Below, in pieces: positions 1 to 5,733 of a stretch of DNA of 5,819 bases. Made by a program: the position numbers and the translations under genes. The stretch's first letter is position 1, and every line of letters starts with the position of its first letter. The notes below the pieces were generated by a model. It saw only the letters and a program-made list of their open reading frames with translations. It made no database searches and was not told the origin of the DNA. The DNA is from Gammaproteobacteria bacterium (GTDB taxonomy: Bacteria; Pseudomonadota; Gammaproteobacteria; Magnimaribacterales; Magnimaribacteraceae), in contig DTSY01000079.1 in NCBI GenBank assembly GCA_012965075.1, forward strand, positions 1 to 5,819, given 5' to 3'.

Positions 1-218
1 ACTCCAATCCCTGAAATTAAGCCCATCATAGGGCCTTGAAAATTCCAGCTAATGGCTGCAGTTGATACCGTCAAAGCCAAAAGGATAGCTGTTTTATTAA
101 CCGCCCCATCCAGAGTGGTTACTTCTTCATTATCAAGGGCAACCTTTTGAAAGAGATCTGATCTAATTAACGGATTCCCTGATTTACCAAACCTATCTAA
201 TGCTGCGTGTTTTGACAT
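1..218 (-). CDS. Bax inhibitor-1/YccA-family membrane protein (N-terminal part, cut by window edge)
   Basis: Reading the minus strand from the ATG at 218-216 gives 72 codons that run off the window start without a stop. The product begins MSKHAALDRFGKSGNPLI and continues with a short polar stretch, then EEVTTLDGAVNKTAILL and a hydrophobic segment (about residues 43-58) that starts the first membrane helix, followed by a Gly/Met-rich turn entering the second. A polar N-terminus with an SGNP-like motif, then a GxVNKT motif directly before the first helix, is what I know from the bacterial BaxI_1 (Bax inhibitor-1-like) family. These are inner-membrane proteins of about seven helices with poorly defined roles; relatives have been linked to ion leak and stress. 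The start is supported by a good ribosome binding site, AGGAAAGG at 228-221. It is divergent from the NUDIX operon. The family call rests only on the N-terminus. Confidence 0.75.
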   Translation of the reverse strand, partial: MSKHAALDRFGKSGNPLIRSDLFQKVALDNEEVTTLDGAVNKTAILLALTVSTAAISWNFQGPMMGLISGIG

Positions 219-278
219 ATCCTTTCCTGTAATAAACTAGTGCTATTATCTCTTTGGATAATATAAAAAGGAAGATTA
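219..278. promoter_or_regulatory. Divergent intergenic promoter region with mirrored GATAATA elements
   Basis: These 60 bp separate two divergent start codons and must carry both 5' ends. GATAAT at 257-262 on the plus strand is a good -10 candidate (5 of 6 to TATAAT) for the NUDIX operon. Its mirror image, TATTATC at 244-250, gives GATAAT on the minus strand as a -10 candidate for the Bax inhibitor-like gene. The two 7-bp arms are exact inverted repeats with a 6-bp spacer. Neither has a recognisable -35 at the usual spacing. Predicted leaders are short, about 10 nt and 20 nt. Shine-Dalgarno sequences lie at 268-274 (AAGGAAG region, plus) and 221-228 (AGGAAAGG, minus). Seen in sequence; promoter function is inferred. 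Confidence 0.5.
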
Positions 279-818
279 ATGCCCAAAAAATGGAAAACCC
301 TTGGGACCAAACAAATATTTGGGAATAGAATTTTTGGTTTCAGAGAAGATAAAGTCTTATCTCCGAAAACAGAAAATACTCATCCCGTCTGGGTCATGGA
401 TGCACCAACTTGGGTAAATATCATACCGATAACCAAAGAAAAAAAAGTGATCATGATTAAGCAGTACAGATTTGGTAGTCAGGAGATATCATTGGAAATA
501 CCAGGCGGAATGGTAGATGCAGGAGAAGATGCCCTGTCAGCTGCTACACGGGAAATGAAGGAAGAAACCGGTTACGATTCAGAGGAAGTACATACAATTG
601 GCAAAATTTCTCCCAATCCAGCCTTAATGTCAAACCACACTTATTCTTACGTTGCCTATAATGTAGAAAAGACTGGAGACCAACAACTAGATAACATGGA
701 AGACATTGAGGTGCTAGAAGTGGATTTAAATGAAATTCCAACATTAATAACCAATGGAGAAATTGATCATTCCTTGGTTGTTTCAGCTTTTTATCTACTA
801 GATCAATTTGAGAAGTAA
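279..818 (+). CDS. NUDIX hydrolase, ADP-ribose pyrophosphatase-like
   Basis: A 179-residue cytoplasmic protein with a complete NUDIX box (G-x5-E-x7-R-E-U-x-E-E-x-G-U) at residues 77-99: Gly77, Glu83, Arg91-Glu92, Glu95-Glu96 and Gly98. The helix glutamates bind the Mg2+/Mn2+ ions used to cleave nucleoside diphosphates linked to another group. Before the box, KQYRFG (61-66) and LEIPGG (72-77) match the ADP-ribose/ADP-sugar pyrophosphatase branch, as does the N-terminal antiparallel segment before residue 45. After the box, SPNPALMSNHTY (111-122) resembles that branch's loop near the substrate site. The likely reaction is ADP-ribose or a related NDP-sugar to AMP plus sugar phosphate, but substrate cannot be fixed from sequence. 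The start has a Shine-Dalgarno (AGGAAG, about 269-274) 6 nt upstream. It is first in a likely operon; the next gene begins 8 bp after its stop. Confidence 0.88.
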   Translation: MPKKWKTLGTKQIFGNRIFGFREDKVLSPKTENTHPVWVMDAPTWVNIIPITKEKKVIMIKQYRFGSQEISLEIPGGMVDAGEDALSAATREMKEETGYDSEEVHTIGKISPNPALMSNHTYSYVAYNVEKTGDQQLDNMEDIEVLEVDLNEIPTLITNGEIDHSLVVSAFYLLDQFEK

Positions 819-826
819 GAAATATT

Positions 827-1396
827 ATGCCAAGCGAGAATTCAGAAACGTGCAAAGATAAATTACTTTACTTCTCACCAAGTGAAAAACATTTCTCTTA
901 CTTTACCGACAGTTTGATATATATCTGTGATCACAATGCCGAAGGGTCGATGGGAATTATCATCAACAGATCAACCAACATAAAAAGCATTGATTTATTT
1001 AACAGCTTGAAATTACAGGTAGCTTCTAATTTAAGTCAACAAAACCTACTTCTGGGAGGACCTGTAAATCCGGATTCGGTATTCGTTCTGCATGGAAAAC
1101 CTCTGAAGTGGGACAGCACAGTTACTGTTACCAACGAAATTGGTTTGACTACCTCTGGAGACATACTTAAAGCCGTAGCTTCAGGGGAAGGTCCCTCAAA
1201 TTATTTAATCGCTTTAGGTTACTCGGGTTGGAACCCTGGACAGTTGGATGAAGAATTAACAGAAAATGTGTGGATACAAGCCCCTACAGATTTTAATATT
1301 ATTTTTAATACACCCGCTAAAGATCAGGTGAATGCTCTATCAAAAAAAATTGGATTCGATCTTAGAATGATAAGCCCAGATTTTGGAAATGCTTAA
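827..1396 (+). CDS. yqgE: YqgE/AlgH family protein (UPF0301)
   Basis: A 189-residue protein with the YqgE/AlgH signature throughout: SLIYICDHNAEGSMGIIINR (residues about 29-48), LLGGPV (75-80), FVLHG (about 86-90), IGLTTSGDILKAVASGEGP (about 105-123), ALGYSGWNPGQLDEEL (about 129-144), the NVW-x-x-AP segment, and a terminal GNA. Length and order fit the family. The molecular function of YqgE is unknown; AlgH was named in Pseudomonas as a regulator of alginate synthesis, and no enzyme activity is established that I can cite. One departure from the family is the N-terminus: the usual xLIAMP-x-DPxF block reads LLYFSPSEKHFSYF here. The ATG has only a weak ribosome binding site and lies 8 bp after the NUDIX stop, so translational coupling is likely. 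No signal peptide or membrane helix is visible, so it should be cytoplasmic. Confidence 0.92.
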   Translation: MPSENSETCKDKLLYFSPSEKHFSYFTDSLIYICDHNAEGSMGIIINRSTNIKSIDLFNSLKLQVASNLSQQNLLLGGPVNPDSVFVLHGKPLKWDSTVTVTNEIGLTTSGDILKAVASGEGPSNYLIALGYSGWNPGQLDEELTENVWIQAPTDFNIIFNTPAKDQVNALSKKIGFDLRMISPDFGNA

Positions 1397-1403
1397 CTAA
1401 ACA

Positions 1404-2168
1404 TTGCAAAAAATTTTATTCCCGTTATTGCTTAGTTCTTTACTATTTTCTTGTTCAGAGCAAGTTTATGAATACGAAGAGATGGTCCGGCAAGAACTTA
1501 AAGCTACAAATCAAACCATGACAGAAGTGGAAATCAAAAAATGGGCGATTTACCTGTCTAAATGGAGCGAACCCGATTTCTATCAAAAATCAATAGAAGA
1601 GTTTAAGGAGTCCGATTCAAATAACTTTCCTAAGAAGAATGCTATCTTATTTGTAGGAAGTTCTAGCATTGTCTATTGGAAAACCTTAAAAGCAGATATG
1701 TCTCCACATGAAGTTATAAATAGAGGTTTTGGAGGTGCCCATATAACCCATATAAACAATCACTTTAATGAAGTAGTTACACCTTACCAACCAAAGGGGA
1801 TAGTTTTTTTCTGCGGAACTAATGATTTAGCAGCTTTAAAGTCTACTGAAGAAGTTTTCAATGATTTTCTCATTTTCTTTGGCAATGTAAGAGCCTCCTT
1901 ACCTGACACAAAAATATTTGTTATAGGTATTAAGCCAAGTATCGCAAGGTACCACCTGAGGGAAAAACAATTAAAAATAAATAAGTTAACTTCAAATCTT
2001 GCTAATGAGGAGGAAAGCCTAGTTTTCATAGACGTATGGAATGATATGATCCTTAATGACGGCAAAGCTAACCCAAATCTATTTGTAGAGGATGGCCTCC
2101 ATATGAATGAAAATGGTTACCTGGTCTGGAAGGAGCTTGTTAAACCTGTTTTATCTGAAAATTTTTAG
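1404..2168 (+). CDS. SGNH/GDSL-type hydrolase, predicted lipoprotein, TTG start
   Basis: A 254-residue protein starting MQKILFPLLLSSLLFSC, a short lipoprotein signal peptide with lipidation Cys17 (lipobox LFSC, a loose match). SGNH blocks follow in order: block I FVGSSSIVYW (83-92) with probable nucleophile Ser87 (GSS in place of GDS); block II RGFGGA (107-112); block III CGTND (137-141) with Gly138 and Asn140; block V EDGLHMN (229-235) with Asp230 and His233 completing the triad. This pattern is typical of the GSSS branch of SGNH esterases/lipases, which includes acetylhydrolases; the substrate is unknown. It probably acts in the periplasm, membrane anchored. The start must be the TTG at 1404: the frame is closed by TAA at 1398-1400, and the next in-frame ATG (residue 27) lies beyond the signal peptide. 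There is no clear Shine-Dalgarno, so coupling to yqgE 7 bp upstream is likely. Confidence 0.88.
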   Translation: MQKILFPLLLSSLLFSCSEQVYEYEEMVRQELKATNQTMTEVEIKKWAIYLSKWSEPDFYQKSIEEFKESDSNNFPKKNAILFVGSSSIVYWKTLKADMSPHEVINRGFGGAHITHINNHFNEVVTPYQPKGIVFFCGTNDLAALKSTEEVFNDFLIFFGNVRASLPDTKIFVIGIKPSIARYHLREKQLKINKLTSNLANEEESLVFIDVWNDMILNDGKANPNLFVEDGLHMNENGYLVWKELVKPVLSENF

Positions 2169-2180
2169 CCCTGATCGGAA

Positions 2181-3032
2181 TTAGTCCTGGGGCAGTAAAC
2201 CTAAAGATTTAGGAAATACAAATTTATCTGAGATGGGCTCTTTAGGTCTATTGGGTGGTTTTTCAATAGGAAATGCTAAAGGTGTAACATCACTTTTTAT
2301 AACTTCTCCCACACCAATTGACGCCCTATCAACACTAAAATGAAACTGATCATTGCCCCTAGTGGAACCATCAGCAAAATAAATGATGGTAAAAACCGGC
2401 CTGTCCTCTGAACTCAGATTTGGCTTAGCATTATGAAAAGTCAGACCGTGATGAAAAGAAACGTCTCCTGGTTTTAGATCTACATACTCTGGTTTTAAAC
2501 CCTTTAACTGAGGTAACTTTTCTAATTCTTCTTGACCCACTTTTCCGTTAAATATATTTATAAATCTTTTTTCTTTAACTTTATGAGAACCTGAAAAAAA
2601 CCCCATATGACCATTGTGTTCTGAAATTGAAACCATCGGAATCCAAGCTGTAATGGTATTAGTTTCTTTTATAGGCCAGTAAGGTTGATCATGATGAGTA
2701 TCAGTTTCTCTGCCTCCACTTTCTTTGATTAGGGCTTGATCATGCCAAATTCTTAACCTTTTAACACCTAAAAGCTTTGCTGCAATACCAGCAATCCTTT
2801 GATCAAAAGTTAATTCCCTGAGTTCTTGAAAATCTTCCCATAAATTTTGACATTGAATAAAAGACTGTTCGTACTCTGTTTTTTCTGAAAGTTGCCTCTT
2901 ATCAAGCTGTTTACGGCTCTTAACAGCAAGCTTTAGGACGTGCTTGTAATGTTCTATTTCCTTTAAATTAAGAAGATTCTCTGCAATTACAAAACCCTTT
3001 TCGTTAAAATGACTGGTTATATCTTCTGCCAT
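2181..3032 (-). CDS. Phytanoyl-CoA dioxygenase (PhyH) family Fe(II)/2-oxoglutarate oxygenase
   Basis: Starting at the ATG at 3032-3030 gives 283 residues, MAEDITSHFNEKGFVI onward; this N-terminal FxxxGFVI pattern is the usual PhyH beginning. The iron-binding HxD motif is at THHDQPYW (112-119), with His113 and Asp115. The distal His is His200 in HGLTFHNAKPN (195-205), and Arg211 in SSEDRP is the probable 2-oxoglutarate-binding arginine. GFFSGSH (144-150) and LKPGDVSFHHG (186-196) are also family motifs. The family hydroxylates aliphatic carbons of varied small molecules (phytanoyl-CoA, ectoine, halogenation relatives); the substrate here cannot be told. A longer in-frame start exists at 3143, but its 37 extra residues look like antisense of the reductase signal peptide, and it would overlap that gene by 101 bp, so I prefer 3032. 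It is convergent with the SGNH gene and has no obvious functional partner nearby. Confidence 0.88.
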   Translation of the reverse strand: MAEDITSHFNEKGFVIAENLLNLKEIEHYKHVLKLAVKSRKQLDKRQLSEKTEYEQSFIQCQNLWEDFQELRELTFDQRIAGIAAKLLGVKRLRIWHDQALIKESGGRETDTHHDQPYWPIKETNTITAWIPMVSISEHNGHMGFFSGSHKVKEKRFINIFNGKVGQEELEKLPQLKGLKPEYVDLKPGDVSFHHGLTFHNAKPNLSSEDRPVFTIIYFADGSTRGNDQFHFSVDRASIGVGEVIKSDVTPLAFPIEKPPNRPKEPISDKFVFPKSLGLLPQD

Positions 3033-3042
3033 AACTCTAATA

Positions 3043-5100
3043 ATGAAAAAATTATATACGAATAGGCTTAATCTTAGGCTAGCACTAGTGCTATTCCTAA
3101 TATGTTTTTTTCCTCTTAGCACTTTAAGCAATTCTAACTTCAATACCGGACAATCCAGCGTAACTCTTTTAACCGAAAGTAATCAGATAGGGAGTGAAGA
3201 AACACTGTTGGTTGGATTAGAGTTCAAACTATCTCCAGGTTGGCATACTTATTGGGAAAACCCAGGGGATTCCGGTGAAGGAGCATCTATAAAATGGAAC
3301 TTACCTTCAGGATTTAAGGCATCAACAATATTGTGGCCTGGACCCGAAAGAATACCAGTAGAACCTTTAATGACATATGGTTATGAAGATAAGGCTCTGC
3401 TTTTAACTGAAATTAAATCTCCAAAAGAATTTTCCAATCCTGTCAAAATTTCAGCAAAGATTAATTGGTTAACTTGTAAAGACATTTGTATTCCGCAAGA
3501 GGGTCAAGTAGATATGACTCTGATTAAAGGCCCAAAAGTAGCTAATCAATTTACAAGTAAGTTAAAAGAAATAGCTTCAACTGTTCCTAAGAATTTTCCT
3601 TCCCCTTATAGAGTAAGTGTTATAAATGAGAAGATCTTTTTGCAATTTGAAAAAGAAGGCTCTAGAAATATCTCTGAAGCCTATTTCTTTCCTAGCGAAT
3701 ATGGGCTTATTAATTATGCAGCTGATCAAAAATTAGAAAAGAATGACAACAGTTTTAGCTTAGAGCTCAGTTCCGCTGAGGTTCAATTAAAAACAAATAC
3801 TTTAAAAGGGGTTTTAAAACTTAAAGTGGATGGAATAAAAGAATTCTATGCATTGGATTTACCTCTAGAAAAAAATACAAACAACCCTCTCATTTCAATA
3901 TCTTTACTAACAGGCATAATTTTTGCTTTCCTTGGCGGCATCATTTTGAATGCCATGCCATGCGTCTTTCCAATTTTATCCATTAAAATTCTTAGCTTTA
4001 TTGAACAAAGCCAAGGATCAAAAGAAAAGCTATTTCATCATGGCTTAGTTTTTTCTGCTGGAGTTCTAACTACCTTTTTAGCAGTTTCTGCACTTCTTAT
4101 CTTTCTGCGAGCTTCGGGAGAAGCTATTGGATGGGGCTACCAACTTCAATCACCTTGGGTAGTGTCTCTTCTTATTTACCTTTTTGTAGTTATTGGAATT
4201 GTCTTTATGGGCAATATAGTTTTGGGTAGTAGTTTTGGTAATTTTGGGACTCTTGTGCAGAACCAAAAAGACTTAGCCTCTTCTTTTTTTACAGGTGTTC
4301 TCGCTGTAATAGTTGCCTCCCCTTGCACTGCCCCTTTTATGGGCCCAGCACTTGGATTAGCTCTTCTACAGCCTGGCTTACAATCTATAGTTATATTTTT
4401 GGCTTTAGGTATAGGGTTTTCTTTACCCTATTTAATATTAAGTATTTACCCTCAACTGTTATCCAAATTACCTAAACCAGGGGAATGGATGCAAACCCTA
4501 AAACAAATAATGGCTTTTCCAATGTGGGCATCAGCCTTATGGTTAGCTTGGGTTCTAAGTAGCCAGGTGGATATGCAATCTGTTTTTGCTGTACTGCTTG
4601 GTGCCTTACTTATTGCTTTAGGTTTGTGGTTATTGGAAAAGACGCAGAACTCAGCTTCAATATTAAGACGTCTTACACTCATATTTTCTTTGGGTCTTAT
4701 GATATTCTCAATCTGGCTACTACCAATTACTTCTGATAACAATTCTCCTAACTTAAAAAATGAAGAAAATGCTTTTTCCGCTCAAAAGCTTAGCTCTCTT
4801 AGATCTGAACAAAGAATGGTCTTCCTTAATTTTACCGCAGATTGGTGTATTACCTGTAAGGTCAATGAAGCTATAGCACTAGACCAAGATAAAGTTAAAA
4901 AGGTCTTGGATGAAAAGAACATAATTTATTTAAAAGCGGACTGGACAAGAAAAGACCCGGAAATAGCTTCAATGCTTGCTAGTTACGGAAGAACAGGTGT
5001 TCCTTTGTATCTATTATTTCCTTCACAAGGAGACCCCATCATTTTGCCTGAACTTTTAACTGAAGACCTATTGTTAGATTTTTTAAAGGAAATTAATTAA
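3043..5100 (+). CDS. dsbD: DsbD/ScsB-type protein-disulfide reductase with C-terminal thioredoxin domain
   Basis: A 685-residue inner-membrane protein in three parts. After a signal peptide (about 1-29) comes a periplasmic domain of about 250 residues with GWHTYWENPGDSG (66-78) and LTCKDICIP (143-151); Cys145 and Cys149 form a CxxxC pair. Next is a DsbD/CcdA-like membrane domain of about eight helices (roughly 285-562) with the two redox cysteines Cys307 (NAMPCVFP) and Cys428 (ASPCTAPFMGP). The last part (about 575-685) is a periplasmic thioredoxin domain with WCITC (Cys602, Cys605) and cis-Pro654. The protein takes electrons from cytoplasmic thioredoxin and passes them to periplasmic thiol proteins. 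The long N-terminal domain and the size (E. coli DsbD is about 565 residues) fit the ScsB-like branch, so scsB is an alternative name. There is no Shine-Dalgarno before the ATG; the redoxin gene follows after 24 bp. Confidence 0.93.
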   Translation: MKKLYTNRLNLRLALVLFLICFFPLSTLSNSNFNTGQSSVTLLTESNQIGSEETLLVGLEFKLSPGWHTYWENPGDSGEGASIKWNLPSGFKASTILWPGPERIPVEPLMTYGYEDKALLLTEIKSPKEFSNPVKISAKINWLTCKDICIPQEGQVDMTLIKGPKVANQFTSKLKEIASTVPKNFPSPYRVSVINEKIFLQFEKEGSRNISEAYFFPSEYGLINYAADQKLEKNDNSFSLELSSAEVQLKTNTLKGVLKLKVDGIKEFYALDLPLEKNTNNPLISISLLTGIIFAFLGGIILNAMPCVFPILSIKILSFIEQSQGSKEKLFHHGLVFSAGVLTTFLAVSALLIFLRASGEAIGWGYQLQSPWVVSLLIYLFVVIGIVFMGNIVLGSSFGNFGTLVQNQKDLASSFFTGVLAVIVASPCTAPFMGPALGLALLQPGLQSIVIFLALGIGFSLPYLILSIYPQLLSKLPKPGEWMQTLKQIMAFPMWASALWLAWVLSSQVDMQSVFAVLLGALLIALGLWLLEKTQNSASILRRLTLIFSLGLMIFSIWLLPITSDNNSPNLKNEENAFSAQKLSSLRSEQRMVFLNFTADWCITCKVNEAIALDQDKVKKVLDEKNIIYLKADWTRKDPEIASMLASYGRTGVPLYLLFPSQGDPIILPELLTEDLLLDFLKEIN
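3051..3056 (-). promoter_or_regulatory. Candidate -10 box (TATAAT) for the PhyH gene, inside the reductase gene
   Basis: On the minus strand, bases 3056-3051 read TATAAT, an exact -10 consensus. Transcription would begin near 3044, giving a leader of about 12 nt before the dioxygenase ATG at 3032. No convincing -35 is seen near 3074-3079. The element lies within the first codons of the divergent reductase gene. Six-base AT-rich matches are common in DNA of this composition, so position is the main support. Confidence 0.4.
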
Positions 5101-5112
5101 TATTAAAAGTTC

Positions 5113-5120
5113 AAAGGAGA
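5113..5120 (+). promoter_or_regulatory. Strong ribosome binding site for the redoxin gene
   Basis: AAAGGAGA, with its AGGAG core at 5115-5119, lies 5 nt before the ATG at 5125. It is the best Shine-Dalgarno match in the window and fixes the redoxin start. The upstream reductase has none visible, so the redoxin may be made in excess of its transporter, as expected for a soluble client. Confidence 0.8.
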
Positions 5121-5124
5121 AGAA

Positions 5125-5730
5125 ATGAAGTATTTATTATCTTTGCTGGTTTTATTGTTTATAAACATAACTACTGCATCAGTAACAACAGATTTATCTG
5201 CACCCAGTTTTGAATTACTTGATTCGTATGGTGAAAATGTTTCTTTATCAGATTTTAAAGGAAATACTGTTGTTCTTGAGTGGACCAATCACGATTGCCC
5301 TTTTGTCGCCAAACACTACAAAACAGGAAATATGCAAAGCACACAACAGCTAGCCAATGAGCAAGGGGTTGTTTGGCTAACTATAATTTCTTCTGCACCT
5401 GGTACCCAAGGTTTTGTTCTTCCAGCTAAAGCTAATCAACTTACTTCATCTAGAAGTGCTAAACCCAATCACGTCCTGTTTGATCCCGAGGGCGGAGTAG
5501 GAAAAATGTACGGAGCTAAAACAACTCCTCACATGTATGTTATTGATGATCAAGGCGTGCTTCGTTACCAAGGGGCAATTGATGATGCCGGCGGCATAGG
5601 CTTTATGAATAAAAATCTTTTAGAAGCTAACAACTATGTAAAAAATGCGCTAACAGAAATACAAGGAGGCCAAGCTGTTTCCACTAGGGTAAGCAAACCC
5701 TACGGTTGTTCCGTTAAGTATAAAAGTTAG
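5125..5730 (+). CDS. Secreted thioredoxin-fold redoxin (AhpC/TSA-like) with a single active-site cysteine
   Basis: A 201-residue protein with a signal peptide (MKYLLSLLVLLFINITTAS, cleavage near 18-19), then a redoxin fold: APSFELLDSYGENVSLSDFKG (26-46), TVVLEWTNHDCPFVAKHY (48-65), VVWLTIISSAPG (82-93), a Gly-rich turn, TTPHMYVIDDQG (133-144) with cis-Pro135, and a C-terminal PYGCSVKY (192-199). The active-site position reads CPFV, so only Cys58 remains of a CxxC motif. The only other cysteine is Cys195 near the C-terminus. I know the CPFVxKHY...TPHMYVID...PYGCSVKY pattern from proteins usually annotated as thioredoxin or AhpC/TSA family; their biochemical role is not settled. It probably lies in the periplasm and, as second gene after the DsbD/ScsB-type reductase, is a likely client of it, either a peroxiredoxin-like enzyme or a thiol carrier. 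Confidence 0.87.
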   Translation: MKYLLSLLVLLFINITTASVTTDLSAPSFELLDSYGENVSLSDFKGNTVVLEWTNHDCPFVAKHYKTGNMQSTQQLANEQGVVWLTIISSAPGTQGFVLPAKANQLTSSRSAKPNHVLFDPEGGVGKMYGAKTTPHMYVIDDQGVLRYQGAIDDAGGIGFMNKNLLEANNYVKNALTEIQGGQAVSTRVSKPYGCSVKYKS

Positions 5731-5733
5731 TTG

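Noticed and set aside
544..855. Minus-strand open frame of 103 codons
   Set aside because: It lies antisense to the NUDIX and yqgE genes, matches no family I recognise, and both plus-strand genes are clearly real.
1784..2065. Minus-strand open frame of 93 codons
   Set aside because: It is a shadow inside the SGNH hydrolase gene with no recognisable protein features.
2168..2193. Possible bidirectional terminator between the SGNH and dioxygenase genes
   Set aside because: GCCC (2168-2171) can pair with GGGC (2190-2193) and GGA with TCC inside, but the stem is broken by bulges and no T-tract follows on either strand.
2200..2213. Palindrome CCTAAA-GA-TTTAGG
   Set aside because: It lies in the dioxygenase coding end, encodes ordinary residues, is short, and has no T-tract; chance is the simplest explanation in AT-rich DNA.
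3014..3023. TGG followed by TTATATC as an extended -10 for the reductase
   Set aside because: Too few matches to the -10 consensus in either register and no -35; the reductase promoter is not identifiable by eye.
3033..3143. N-terminal extension of 37 residues on the minus-strand dioxygenase
   Set aside because: It is open only because it is antisense to the reductase signal peptide, does not resemble PhyH sequence, and would overlap the divergent gene by 101 bp. The ATG at 3032 gives the usual family N-terminus.
4452..4742. Minus-strand open frame of 96 codons
   Set aside because: It is antisense to the reductase membrane domain; no family resemblance.
5103..5288. Minus-strand open frame of 61 codons
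   Set aside because: It is antisense to the redoxin start and signal peptide; no independent support.
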